A stretch of 64,000 nucleotides of DNA from the NCBI RefSeq assembly GCF_001005085.2, contig NZ_LBMU02000027.1, positions 124,001 to 188,000 on the forward strand, given 5' to 3'. Numbering within the stretch: position 1 is the stretch's first letter; each line of letters begins with the position of its first letter. The notes under the pieces are model-generated. The model was not told the origin of the DNA and searched no databases. It saw only the letters and a list, made by a program, of their open reading frames with translations. A program made the translations under genes and the position numbers. The DNA comes from Streptomyces humi (GTDB lineage Bacteria; Actinomycetota; Actinomycetes; Streptomycetales; Streptomycetaceae). This document shows, one piece after another, positions 12,293 to 22,099 of this stretch.

Positions 12293-12676
12293 TCACTCCT
12301 CGATGAGCTTCCGGTACGCCTTGGCGTCGAGCAGCCCGTTGGAGGACGCCCCGCCCTTGGTCCTGATCTTGATGAGCCACACCCCGTAGGGGTCGCCGTT
12401 GACGTCCTCGGGGCTGTCGACAGCATCCTGGTTGACCTCGACGACCTCGCCGGCGACCGGGCTGAACAGGTCGGAGGCCACCTTGACCGATTCCACCACG
12501 CCGAGGGGCTGCCCGGCCTCGGCCTTCCTGCCGACCTCGGGCAGCTCGAAGAAGACCAGGTCACCGAGGTTCTTCTGGGCGTGGTCGGTGATGCCGACGG
12601 TCGCGATGCCGTCGCCACCGGTGAGAACCCACTCGTGGTCCTCGGTGTAGCGGAGTTCGTCGGGTACGTAGGACAT
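12293..12676 (-). CDS. gcvH: Glycine cleavage system H protein
   Basis: 127-residue lipoyl carrier protein. The lipoylated lysine is K65 in [11 protein letters not shown], and the YTEDHEWV start and IEE end fit the family. It shuttles the aminomethyl group between GcvP, GcvT and Lpd. AAGGAG sits 9 nt before the ATG. No gcvT or gcvP is adjacent, so this is a solitary gene: either the only gcvH, placed apart, or a second copy serving as a lipoyl carrier. No glycine riboswitch-like leader is visible in the 134 bp upstream. Confidence 0.93.
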   Translation of the reverse strand: MSYVPDELRYTEDHEWVLTGGDGIATVGITDHAQKNLGDLVFFELPEVGRKAEAGQPLGVVESVKVASDLFSPVAGEVVEVNQDAVDSPEDVNGDPYGVWLIKIRTKGGASSNGLLDAKAYRKLIEE

Positions 12677-12810
12677 GTCTCAGGGCTCCTTCGGCGGTCG
12701 CGGTGCGATCGGGAACAGCCTGACCCCAGGAAACCGCACATCCCCGCATTTCGGGCGCCACGGTCCACCAAGCAGGTGACGGCCCGTCACACCGCGTCCC
12801 GGCATCCCTC

Positions 12811-14349
<1,539 letters not shown>

Positions 14350-14386
14350 TCACGGAGTCTCGCTCGGGAAAGCACGGCCCGGAACA

Positions 14387-14406
14387 GTATGGGAGCGCTC
14401 CCATAC
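14387..14406. promoter_or_regulatory. CebR operator
   Basis: A perfect 20-bp palindrome contains TGGGAGCGCTCCCA (14390-14403), the consensus bound by the cellobiose-responsive repressor CebR in Streptomyces. It stands 59 bp upstream of the cellulase start codon. Confidence 0.92.
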
Positions 14407-14480
14407 ACCGCGCACCTCCCAGGAAACTGACACACCATCGTCACGTCAAGACGTACGACAGACCAGGGGCGTCAGTGCCG

Positions 14481-14858
14481 ACGGGTCCGGGGGGGGAGCC
14501 GGGGTGGACGGGCCCGAAAGACAATCAGGGGCGGCGGGCCCGGGAGGCAGTGAGTATCGACCGACCCCGGGGACGCCCCGTCAGTGCCGGCGGGCCCGGG
14601 GGGAGGCCGTGTCAGTCGGGCCCGGGGACGCCCCGCCAGTGCCGGCGAGGCCGGGGGGAGGCCGTGTCAGGCGGGCCCGGGGACGCCCCGCCAGTGCCGG
14701 CGAGGCCGGGGGGAGGCCGTGTCAGGCGGGCCCGGGGGCGCCCGTCAGTGCCTGCGGGGCCGGAGGGATGCCGTGTCAGGCGGGACCTGGGGGGGAGAGG
14801 CCGTGTCAGGCGGGACCCGGGGGGGGAGAGGCCGTGTCAGGCGGGACCCGGGGGGCTG
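14481..14858. repeat. 55-bp tandem repeat array (degenerating)
   Basis: Units starting GCCGTGTCAG recur at 14606, 14661 and 14716 (55-bp period) and contain CCCGGGGACGCCCCG. The array decays leftward and continues rightward as shorter units of about 30 bp ending just before the stop codon of the next minus-strand gene. It fills the gap between that gene's 3' end and the cellulase promoter; no gene is seen here. Confidence 0.85.
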
Positions 14859-15851
14859 TCAGTGTCGGGGGTCCGAGGGGCGGCGCAGGCGTCGCAGGGC
14901 GAAGAAGGCGAGTGCGAGGGCGCCGACGGCCAGCGCTCCGAGCTTCACTTCGCCGGACGCCGGGCTGCCACTGTCGCCGCCGCTCGCCGAAGTCCCGTCG
15001 TCGGCGGACGACTTGCCGGACCCGCCGGGCGCGGCCTCGGCCTGCACCGGGCTGTCGGCACCCTCGCTGCCGTACATCAGCCTGGTCCCGTCGGGCGAGT
15101 AGGTGACCGACTCGCCCTGCTTCTGGAGCGGCACGTCCAGCCGCCCCTTCCGCTTGATCGCGCCGCCGTTCCAGTCGTAGTAGATCCCGCCGAAGTAGCC
15201 GCGTACGGCGAGCTGTTCGCCGTCGGGCGAGAAGGCGGCGTCGGTGGCCCAGAGGTCGACGGTGGCGACGGGCCTGAAGATGTTCGTGCCCGAGGCGGAG
15301 AGGGTGGCCGGACCCTCGTAGAGGTGCCCGCCGTCCTCCTTCTTGTCGATGATGTAGACGCGCCCGGTCCTGGGATGGACGACCAGCGACTCGGCGTTGC
15401 GGGCGCCGTTCGCGTACTTGACGACGTACTGCGTGGCCCGCACGGTCTGGTCGACGAGCTTCTTCGGCTCGGGCAGCCGGTAGATCCAGACGTACGGCCA
15501 GCTGCCGTCGAGGTTGTCGCCGATGTCGCCGACGTAGATCTGGTTGCCGGGGCCGATGGAGATGGCCTCGACGTCACGGGGCGTGCCGACACCCTTGAGC
15601 GTGATCCTCGCGACCGTCCTCCCGGTCGCGCTGTCGACGGCGTAGATGTACGGGCCGTCACCGCTGTCGTTGTGCGTCCAGTAGATGCCGGGGTGGAGAC
15701 GGGAGGCGGCGAGACCGCTGGACTCGGTGACACGCGGGTCCTTGATCGTGAACCCCTGGTCGCCGGCCCCGTCGGCGGCGGAGGCGGGCGCGGAGGCGAG
15801 GGCACCCGTGAGCAGGAGCCCGGCGAGGAGGGCGAGCGGTCGTCGGCGCAT
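14859..15851 (-). CDS. Surface-anchored beta-propeller-like protein
   Basis: 330-residue exported protein with a Sec signal peptide (ends about residue 25, ASA/AD). The central domain (about 30-260) resembles TolB/WD40-like propellers, with SSGLAASRLHPGIYWTHNDSG, DVEAISIGPG and AFSPDGEQLAVRGY blades. A Ser/Gly/Asp linker, one hydrophobic helix near residues 300-318 and a basic RRLRRP end anchor it in the membrane. No sortase motif is present. The biochemical role is unknown; esterase-like or phytase-like propellers are possible relatives. Confidence 0.82.
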   Translation of the reverse strand: MRRRPLALLAGLLLTGALASAPASAADGAGDQGFTIKDPRVTESSGLAASRLHPGIYWTHNDSGDGPYIYAVDSATGRTVARITLKGVGTPRDVEAISIGPGNQIYVGDIGDNLDGSWPYVWIYRLPEPKKLVDQTVRATQYVVKYANGARNAESLVVHPRTGRVYIIDKKEDGGHLYEGPATLSASGTNIFRPVATVDLWATDAAFSPDGEQLAVRGYFGGIYYDWNGGAIKRKGRLDVPLQKQGESVTYSPDGTRLMYGSEGADSPVQAEAAPGGSGKSSADDGTSASGGDSGSPASGEVKLGALAVGALALAFFALRRLRRPSDPRH

Positions 15852-15984
15852 GGGCCCAAGCCTGCCATCCCGCGGCGGATTCGATCACCGATCACCGGGG
15901 ACGACGGGGACGCCCCGGGACACGTGGTGGGCCTCACACCCCGGCCCGGCCCCTCCCCTCCCCGTGATCGTCCATCATGAGCGG

Positions 15985-16668
15985 ATGCTCAGGTTCATGC
16001 CCGTCGGGGACTCGATGACCATCGGCAGCGCGGGCGAACACACCTGGCGGTACCGGCTGTGGCGGCACCTGTGCGCGACGTACGGCGGCCCGTTCACGCT
16101 GGTCGGCCCGCGCGAGACGCTGTACGACAAGGCGGCCGAGGCCCCGACCTCGTACGCCTACGCCGATCCCGACTTCCCCCGGGCCCACCTGGCCGGCTGG
16201 GGCGAGGGCTGGCAGCACATGGTCCCGCTGATCGGGGACGCGGTGCGGGCCCACCGTGCCGACGTCCTGCTGGTCTCCCTCGGACTGATCGACCTGGGCT
16301 TCTACACGAACGCCGAGCAGACGGCCGCGAACGTGGAGTCCTTCGTGGCGGCGGCACGGGCGGCGGACCCGCGGATCCGCATGGTGATACTGCCGGTGAT
16401 CCGGAACATCAGGGCCGCCTCCGACGAGGCGTTCGCCGCCCAGGTCGACCGGTTCAACGTGCTGCTCGCCAAGGCCGTCGCCGATCTGGACCAGCCCCGG
16501 TCGCCGCTCCTGCTGGCCTCGCCTCCGGAGTCGTACGACATCGACACGGACACCTACGACGGCACGCACCCGAACGCGAGCGGGGAGCACCGGATCGCGG
16601 GGGCGTTCGCGGAGGCGATGTGGCAGGGGTGGGGCGTGGCACAGCCGTACGAGGCGGGAACGGACTGA
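15985..16668 (+). CDS. SGNH/GDSL hydrolase
   Basis: 227-residue lipase/esterase of the SGNH fold. Block I is GDS with nucleophile Ser10, and the DGTH segment supplies Asp192 and His195. A VSLGLIDLGFYTNA block III is in the middle. There is no signal peptide, so it should act in the cytoplasm or after non-classical export. The start is set at ATG 15985 because GDS must sit near the N-terminus; no strong ribosome site is seen. Substrate unknown. Confidence 0.85.
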   Translation: MLRFMPVGDSMTIGSAGEHTWRYRLWRHLCATYGGPFTLVGPRETLYDKAAEAPTSYAYADPDFPRAHLAGWGEGWQHMVPLIGDAVRAHRADVLLVSLGLIDLGFYTNAEQTAANVESFVAAARAADPRIRMVILPVIRNIRAASDEAFAAQVDRFNVLLAKAVADLDQPRSPLLLASPPESYDIDTDTYDGTHPNASGEHRIAGAFAEAMWQGWGVAQPYEAGTD

Positions 16669-16756
16669 CCGAAATCCGCCGTTGCCCGGTCACCGTGCGT
16701 ATCGTCGAACCGCGCGGCCGCACTCGTGTGGAGGGCGGCCGGGGAGGAGCGCCAGG

Positions 16757-17344
16757 ATGACCGTCCTCGAAGACAGGATCGCGATGGCCAAGAGCGACGA
16801 CGAGATCACGCTCGACGAGCTGTTCGAGCAGATCGAGAAGATGCCCGCCCCCGAGGGATACAAGGTCGAGATCGTCGAGGGGACCGTCTTCATGTCGCCA
16901 CAGCGGGACCCCCACTGGGAGGTCATCCTGGACATCGTCGAGCAGCTCCGGACCAAGTACCCCCGGAAGCGGGTCAAGTCCGACGTCCGTATCGACTACC
17001 CGGGGCATCTCAACGGGTTCGCGTCGGACGTGACGTTGATGGCCGAGGACGCCGCCAAGAGGGACAGCGGGCTCTGGCGGCACCAGGACGTCGAGTTCGT
17101 GGCCGAGGTCATCTCCAAGGGCACGGCGGCGAACGACTACGGCGCCAAGAAGGCCGCCTACGCCACGGCCGAGGTCCCGGTCTACCTGATCGCCGACCCC
17201 TACCAGCGCCGCTGCCACGTCTACACCCACCCCAAGGGCGAGGACTACACGACCGAGACGAGGGTCGCCTTCGGGTCCGACGTCGACCTCACGGGAACCG
17301 TCGTCGGCCTCACCCTGAGCACCGCCGAGTTCCCCGCCGACTAG
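16757..17344 (+). CDS. Uma2-family (DUF820) PD-(D/E)XK protein
   Basis: 195-residue member of the Uma2 family, restriction-endonuclease fold proteins that are greatly expanded in Streptomyces and whose target is unknown. The core shows DVRIDYP, then VAEVISKGTAANDYGAKKAAYA and a VPVYLIADP strand. GGAGGAG lies about 8 nt before ATG 16757. It is followed by a gap and the aldo/keto reductase promoter, with no sign of co-transcription. Confidence 0.88.
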   Translation: MTVLEDRIAMAKSDDEITLDELFEQIEKMPAPEGYKVEIVEGTVFMSPQRDPHWEVILDIVEQLRTKYPRKRVKSDVRIDYPGHLNGFASDVTLMAEDAAKRDSGLWRHQDVEFVAEVISKGTAANDYGAKKAAYATAEVPVYLIADPYQRRCHVYTHPKGEDYTTETRVAFGSDVDLTGTVVGLTLSTAEFPAD

Positions 17345-17477
17345 CGCTCCCCACAACGGAGTCGAGCGGTCGACGGGGGCCCTTCGGCCGGGGTCGCGAG
17401 TGGCCCGGCGTCCGGCTGCCGCGGCTGCCGTCGACGCGTGTGAAGGCGGTAGCGGATGCTGGACTACGGTCAGGTTC

Positions 17478-17507
17478 TTGCCTAGAGCGCACTCCACGCC
17501 GTTGGCT
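17478..17507 (+). promoter_or_regulatory. MerR-type promoter of the aldo/keto reductase
   Basis: TTGCCT (17478-17483) and TTGGCT (17502-17507) are separated by 18 bp, and the spacer carries the dyad TAGAG-CGCA-CTCCA. That long spacer with a central dyad is how MerR-family activators (NmlR/AdhR type) bind. The -10 box ends 8 nt before ATG 17516, so the mRNA is probably leaderless. Confidence 0.6.
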
Positions 17508-17515
17508 GGGTGACC

Positions 17516-18508
17516 ATGAAGTACACGCAGCTCGGACGTACCGGACTCAAGGTCAGCCGACTCGTCCTCGGCACCATGAACTTCGGCCCGCAGACCGACG
17601 AGGCCGACAGCCACGCGATCATGGACGCGGCGCTGGACGCGGGCATCAACTTCTTCGACACCGCCAACGTGTACGGCTGGGGTGAGAACAAGGGCCGTAC
17701 CGAGTCCATCATCGGCAACTGGTTCGCCAAGAACCCCGCGCACCGCGACAAGGTGGTGCTCGCCACCAAGGTGTACGGCAACATGGCCGCCGACGGCGAC
17801 GCCTGGCCCAACCACGACAAGCTCTCCGCGCTGAACATCCGGCGCGCCGTGGACGCCAGCCTCAAGCGGCTACAGACCGACCACATCGACGTCTACCAGT
17901 TCCACCACGTCGACCGCCGGACCCCCTTCGAGGAGATCTGGCAGGCCGTCGACGTGCTGGTGCAGCAGGGCAAGATCCTGTACGTGGGGTCGTCCAACTT
18001 CCCCGGGTACAAGATCGCCCAGGCCAACGAGATCGCCGCCCGGCGCGGCGGGACCATCGGTCTGGTCAGCGAGCAGTGCCTCTACAACCTCGCCGAGCGG
18101 CGCGCCGAGATGGAGGTCGTCCCGGCCGCGCAGGACTACGGCCTCGGAGTGATCCCGTGGTCGCCGCTGCACGGCGGACTGCTCGGCGGTGTGATCAAGA
18201 AGGAGGTGGAGGGCGGGCGCCGGGCCGGTGGCCGGGCCGCCGACTCCCTCGCCAACACCTCCCTGCGGGCCCAGGTGCAGGCCTACGAGGACCTGCTCGA
18301 CAAGCACGGGGTGGAGCCGGGCGAGGCCGCGCTGGCGTGGCTGCTGACCCGCCCGGGAGTGACCGGCCCGATCGTCGGCCCGCGCACCGCCGAACAGCTC
18401 GCGTCCGCACTGCGGGCCGTGGAGCTCGAACTCAGCGAGGAACTGCTGACCGGTCTGGACGAGATCTTCCCGGGCCCGGGCCCGTCACCGGAGGCCTTCG
18501 CCTGGTAG
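17516..18508 (+). CDS. Aldo/keto reductase
   Basis: 330-residue NADPH-dependent reductase of the Kv-beta/YghZ-like AKR group acting on aldehydes or ketones. The catalytic tetrad is visible as Asp48, Tyr53, Lys85 and His130 (NFFDTANVYG, ATKVYG, YQFH). The C-terminal cofactor loop is GPRTAEQL. The start is ATG 17516; GTG 17510 is in frame but would leave almost no leader. The upstream MerR-type site suggests induction by reactive aldehydes or electrophiles; no merR gene is adjacent. Confidence 0.92.
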   Translation: MKYTQLGRTGLKVSRLVLGTMNFGPQTDEADSHAIMDAALDAGINFFDTANVYGWGENKGRTESIIGNWFAKNPAHRDKVVLATKVYGNMAADGDAWPNHDKLSALNIRRAVDASLKRLQTDHIDVYQFHHVDRRTPFEEIWQAVDVLVQQGKILYVGSSNFPGYKIAQANEIAARRGGTIGLVSEQCLYNLAERRAEMEVVPAAQDYGLGVIPWSPLHGGLLGGVIKKEVEGGRRAGGRAADSLANTSLRAQVQAYEDLLDKHGVEPGEAALAWLLTRPGVTGPIVGPRTAEQLASALRAVELELSEELLTGLDEIFPGPGPSPEAFAW

Positions 18509-18523
18509 TCCCGCGTAAGGGTG

Positions 18524-18606
18524 AGCCCCTCCAGGGGCGCGGGGAACTGCGCGAGCGGCCACGGACGGCCCGCGGCCGACGACGAACGGCCGGCCGCAGT
18601 TCCCCG
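18524..18606. repeat. Dispersed inverted-repeat element, copy with both arms
   Basis: CGGGGAACTGCG (18540-18551) and CGCAGTTCCCCG (18595-18606) are perfect 12-bp inverted arms, preceded by an AGCCCCTCCAGGGGCG hairpin. It lies between convergent genes and could act as a bidirectional terminator. Related copies occur at 26.6, 33.6, 38.9, 39.1, 43.0, 49.3 and 54.4 kb. Confidence 0.75.
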
Positions 18607-18614
18607 TCCGGCCC

Positions 18615-18701
18615 TCACCTCATCGCAGAGGCCAGGGCAACCACGACGAACAACAGCACGAGCGCACCGGCCATGATCCGGTTCCGGGTCTTCGGGTCCA
18701 C
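18615..18701 (-). CDS. 28-aa single-TM small protein
   Basis: GTG 18701 to TGA 18615 encodes MDPKTRNRIMAGALVLLF and a further hydrophobic run ending in MR: a short basic N-terminus and one membrane helix. It begins 9 nt after the stop of the cyclic phosphodiesterase gene in the same direction, with GGAGG directly before the GTG, so coupling is likely. It is too short for most gene finders. Function unknown. Confidence 0.5.
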   Translation of the reverse strand: MDPKTRNRIMAGALVLLFVVVALASAMR

Positions 18702-18710
18702 CCTCCGAGC

Positions 18711-19283
18711 CTAACCGCCCGCCCCGAGCCCCCACCCGTCGACCACCTCGTACCGCGGCTGTTCCCCCGGCACCCCCGACGTCGGCAGGTTGCTGCGCAC
18801 CAGCGCCAGCTCCCCCACCGTCCAGGTCCGGCTCGCGAACTCGGCGAGCAGCGCGACGTACGGCCGCACGTCCACCGCCTCCCGGCTCCTGGCCACCGTC
18901 AGGTGGGCCCGGTAGCGGCGGTGCTCCCCCATCGGCAGGCCCGCCTTCCGCGCCGCCGCCTCCGTCCGGTCGGCCAGCAGGCGCAGGGTGGCCAGGTCGC
19001 CGTCCGCCCCGGCCCACAGGGCCCTGCCGTGCCCGAACTGTCCGCCGCCCGCGACGGCCAGCTCGAAGGGCGCGGTGCGGTGGGCCGCGCGGGCCAGCCG
19101 CTCCGACAGGTCCGGTACGACGCCGTCCTCGACCTCGCCGTAGAAGGCGAGCGTGTAGTGCCAGCCGGGCCGCCCGGTCCAGCGCAGCGCGTCCGCGCCC
19201 GGCAGCCGCCGCAACCGGTCGACCTCGGCGGCGAGTTCGGCGGCCACGTCGGCCGGGGGCAGCACGGCGGCGAAGAGTCTCAT
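18711..19283 (-). CDS. thpR: RNA 2',3'-cyclic phosphodiesterase (LigT/ThpR)
   Basis: 190-residue 2H-phosphoesterase that hydrolyses RNA 2',3'-cyclic phosphates. The two signature HxT motifs are H42-Y-T44 and H127-L-T129, and MRLFAAVLPP is the family N-terminus. It is divergent from a GNAT gene whose start is only 26 bp away, so the two promoters must overlap or lie inside the genes. Confidence 0.92.
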   Translation of the reverse strand: MRLFAAVLPPADVAAELAAEVDRLRRLPGADALRWTGRPGWHYTLAFYGEVEDGVVPDLSERLARAAHRTAPFELAVAGGGQFGHGRALWAGADGDLATLRLLADRTEAAARKAGLPMGEHRRYRAHLTVARSREAVDVRPYVALLAEFASRTWTVGELALVRSNLPTSGVPGEQPRYEVVDGWGLGAGG

Positions 19284-19309
19284 GCGGGCCAGCCTGCCAT
19301 CATGACCGG

Positions 19310-19828
19310 ATGCGGATCACCATCAGAGAAGGCGGCCCCGACGACATACCGGCGATCCTCGCCATGCTCGACAGCTCCGTGGCGTGGCTGGTGGGCGAGG
19401 GGCGGACCGAACAGTGGGGGACGGCGCCGCTGTCGGAGAACCGGAAGACGGTGGAGTCGGTCGCCCGGTACATGGACGAGGGTGTGACCTACCTCGCCGA
19501 GGCCGACGGCGTCCCGGCCGCCACCCTGACCGTCACCGGCGCCCCCGGGGCCTATCTGTCGCACCTGCCGCCGCCCGGGGAGCCCGAGCGGTACATCCAC
19601 TGGCTCGCCTCCGACCGCCGTTTCAAGGGCAACGGCGTCGGCAGCGCCCTGCTGGCGCACGCGGCGGAGGAGACCGGGCGGGCCGGGATCTCGCTGCTGC
19701 GGGTGGACTGCTACGCGGGCGCCGACGGCAAGCTGGTCCGGTACTACGAGGGCAACGGGTTCACCCGCACCGAGGCATACACGCTCGCGAACGGCTGGCG
19801 CGGTCAGGTGCTGGCCCGGAGGGTGTGA
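19310..19828 (+). CDS. GNAT N-acetyltransferase
   Basis: 172-residue acetyl-CoA-dependent acyltransferase. The acetyl-CoA loop is RRFKGNGVGSALL (about residues 103-115) and the C-terminal strand is VRYYEGNGFTRTEAY. The start ATG 19310 lacks a ribosome site and lies 26 bp from the divergent thpR start. Substrate unknown. Confidence 0.88.
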   Translation: MRITIREGGPDDIPAILAMLDSSVAWLVGEGRTEQWGTAPLSENRKTVESVARYMDEGVTYLAEADGVPAATLTVTGAPGAYLSHLPPPGEPERYIHWLASDRRFKGNGVGSALLAHAAEETGRAGISLLRVDCYAGADGKLVRYYEGNGFTRTEAYTLANGWRGQVLARRV

Positions 19829-19837
19829 TCTCCGGGC

Positions 19838-20055
19838 CGGCAAAGCGCCTCGTGCCGGGGTGCCGGGCCGGGGTGCCGGGCCGGGGTGCCGGGCCGGGCT
19901 CAGGCCGGGGCCGCCGGGCCGGCTCAAGCCGGGGCGCCGGACCGACTCAAGCCGGGGCGCCGGACCGACTCAAGCCGGGGCGCCAAGCCGGCTCAAGCCG
20001 AGGCGCCAGGCCCGGGGTGCCAGGCCGGCTCAAGCCGGGGTGCCAGGCCGGAGTG
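19838..20055. repeat. 23-bp tandem repeat array
   Basis: CTCAAGCCGGGGCGCC recurs with a 23-bp period from about 19923, after a run of GCCGGGGTGCCGG units from 19852. The array occupies the whole space between the convergent GNAT and MFS genes. No gene is seen. Confidence 0.85.
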
Positions 20056-21420
20056 TCACGCCGCAGGTGCCAGTTGTTCCTGGGGCTCCTGCTCTCCGGC
20101 CCCTCTCGGGACGAAGCGGACGCGGGGGTGGCCGCCGTGCCAGCCGACCGACAGCCGCAGGTTGCCGACACGGGCCAGGACGAGGCCGATGACGAGCGCC
20201 GCGGCGCCGGCGATCGCGCCGCCGACGGCCAGGCCCGCACGGACGCCGTACGCGTCCGTGATCCAGCCGGCGATGGGTGCGCCGATGGGCGAGCCGCCCA
20301 TGAAGACCATCATGTAGAGGGACATCACCCGGCCGCGCATGGCCGGGTCGGTGCCCATCTGGACGGTGGTGTTGCCGGTGACGTTGACCGTCATCCCGAA
20401 CATGCCGATCGGCACCATGAGCAGCGTGAACAGCCACAGGGACGGTGCCGTGGCGGCCACCACCTCCAGGGCGCCGAAGGCGACCGCGGCCGCGATCATC
20501 ACGCGCATCCTGGCCGTGCCGCGTCTGGCCGCGAGCAGGGCGCCGACCAGGGAACCGACCGCCATCAGCGTGTTGAAGAGGCTGTAGGAGCCGGCGCCCG
20601 CGTGGAAGACGTCGTCGGCGAAGGCGGACAGGTAGACCGGGAAGTTGAAGCCGAAGGTGCCGACGAAGCCGATGAGGACGATGGTCCAGATGAGGTCGGG
20701 GCGGCCGGCGACGTAGTGCAGGCCCTCCCGGAGCTGTCCCTTGCCTCTCGGCGCCCGCTCCACGACGTACAGGTCACGCCCGCGCATCAGCACCAGGCCG
20801 ACGACCGGGGCGACGAAGGACAGGCCGTTGAAGAGGAACGCCCAGCCGGTGCCCACACCGGTGATCATCAGACCGGCGACGGCGGGCCCGACCAGGCGGG
20901 CGGACTGGAAGTTCGCGGAGTTCAGGCTGACCGCGTTCTGCAACTGGGCGGGGCCGACCATCTCGGAGACGAAGGACTGGCGGGCCGGGTTGTCGACGAC
21001 CGTGGCGAGACCGACGGCGAAGGCGGCGAGGTAGACGTGCCAGACGTGGACGTGCCCGGAGAGGGTGAGCAGCGCGAGCGCGATGCCGGTGAGGCCCATG
21101 GCGGTCTGGGTGAAGAGGAGGGCGCGCCGCTTGTTCAGCCGGTCGACCAGGACGCCGCCGTAGAGGCCGAAGAGCAGCATCGGCAGGAACTGGAGGGCGG
21201 TGGTGACGCCGACGGCCGTGGCGGAGCCGGTGAGGCTGAGGACCAGCCAGTCCTGGGCGATGCGCTGCATCCAGGTGCCGATGTTCGAGACGACCTGGCC
21301 CGCGAAGAACAGGCGGTAGTTCCTGACCTTCAGCGAGCTGAACATCGACGACTTGCGGGATGCGGGGGTAGTAGGGGCGGTCGGTGCGGGGGCGGAAGGT
21401 GCTCCGGATCCCGTACTCAA
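20056..21420 (-). CDS. MFS transporter (MFS_3/EntS-like)
   Basis: 454-residue efflux-type major facilitator with about 12 helices (SSLKVRNYRLFFAGQVVSNIGTWMQ start, RRGTARM cytoplasmic loop). TTG 21420 is preferred because AGGAGG lies about 10 nt upstream; a longer frame to 21489 has no such support. It follows a MarR gene on the same strand 87 bp away, so it is probably the regulator's target and exports the regulator's ligand. Confidence 0.88.
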   Translation of the reverse strand: MSTGSGAPSAPAPTAPTTPASRKSSMFSSLKVRNYRLFFAGQVVSNIGTWMQRIAQDWLVLSLTGSATAVGVTTALQFLPMLLFGLYGGVLVDRLNKRRALLFTQTAMGLTGIALALLTLSGHVHVWHVYLAAFAVGLATVVDNPARQSFVSEMVGPAQLQNAVSLNSANFQSARLVGPAVAGLMITGVGTGWAFLFNGLSFVAPVVGLVLMRGRDLYVVERAPRGKGQLREGLHYVAGRPDLIWTIVLIGFVGTFGFNFPVYLSAFADDVFHAGAGSYSLFNTLMAVGSLVGALLAARRGTARMRVMIAAAVAFGALEVVAATAPSLWLFTLLMVPIGMFGMTVNVTGNTTVQMGTDPAMRGRVMSLYMMVFMGGSPIGAPIAGWITDAYGVRAGLAVGGAIAGAAALVIGLVLARVGNLRLSVGWHGGHPRVRFVPRGAGEQEPQEQLAPAA

Positions 21421-21507
21421 AGTGGGTTCGCCTCCTCTTTCGTGGCTCGTTCGCCTGCGGGGCGCCCCCGGCGCGCCCCTTCGGCTCACTCACGGTCGTA
21501 GAGCGTC

Positions 21508-21945
21508 TTACAGATGCGCGAGCTTCTCCAGCACGGGGGCGGCGGCGCGGAGTTTCGCCCACTCGTCCTCGTCGAGACCGTCGACCAAGCCGGCCAGGAA
21601 CGCGTTGCGCTTGCGGCGGCTCTCCTCGAGCATCGCCTCGGCCTGTTCGGTCCTGGTGACGACCTTCTGGCGCCGGTCCTCGGGGTGGGGCTCCAGCCGG
21701 ACCAGGCCCTTGGCCTCCAGCAGTGCCACGATGCGGGTCATCGAGGGCGGCTGGACGTGCTCCTTGCGGGCGAGCTCACCGGGGGTGGCCCGGCCGCAGC
21801 GGGAGAGGGTGCCCAGCACCGACATCTCGGTGGGGCTCAGTGACTCGTCGACCCGCTGGTGCTTGAGCCGTCGCGAGAGTCGCATCACGGCGGAGCGGAG
21901 GTCGTTCACAGCGGCTGCGTCGTCGCCATGGCTAAGGTCCGGCAT
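21508..21945 (-). CDS. MarR-family regulator
   Basis: 145-residue winged-helix repressor: SPTEMSVLGTLSRCGRATPGELA, then recognition helix VQPPSMTRIVALLEAKGLV and wing RRQKVVT. A perfect palindrome overlaps its own promoter, consistent with autorepression and control of the downstream MFS gene. Confidence 0.92.
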   Translation of the reverse strand: MPDLSHGDDAAAVNDLRSAVMRLSRRLKHQRVDESLSPTEMSVLGTLSRCGRATPGELARKEHVQPPSMTRIVALLEAKGLVRLEPHPEDRRQKVVTRTEQAEAMLEESRRKRNAFLAGLVDGLDEDEWAKLRAAAPVLEKLAHL

Positions 21946-21950
21946 GTTCT

Positions 21951-21972
21951 TTAGAGTAACTCATTACTCTAA
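21951..21972. promoter_or_regulatory. MarR operator
   Basis: TTAGAGTAA and TTACTCTAA are perfect 9-bp arms around CTCA, 5 bp upstream of the marR start codon. Size and symmetry match MarR-type operators; a -10-like TACTCT lies inside it. Confidence 0.8.
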
Positions 21973-22099
21973 CTAAGGACCACTCGGGACACGCCAGGAT
22001 GCCCGTGACCTCGGCCACTGAATCCGATCGTCACCCATACGAGTGAGACAAGTCCGGAAAGTGACGCACCGGACGCACGGATGTGGCGCCCTCATAGGC

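Noticed and set aside
12677..12810. Glycine riboswitch upstream of gcvH
   Set aside because: The 134-bp gap shows none of the paired aptamer features and AAGGAG sits directly before the gene.
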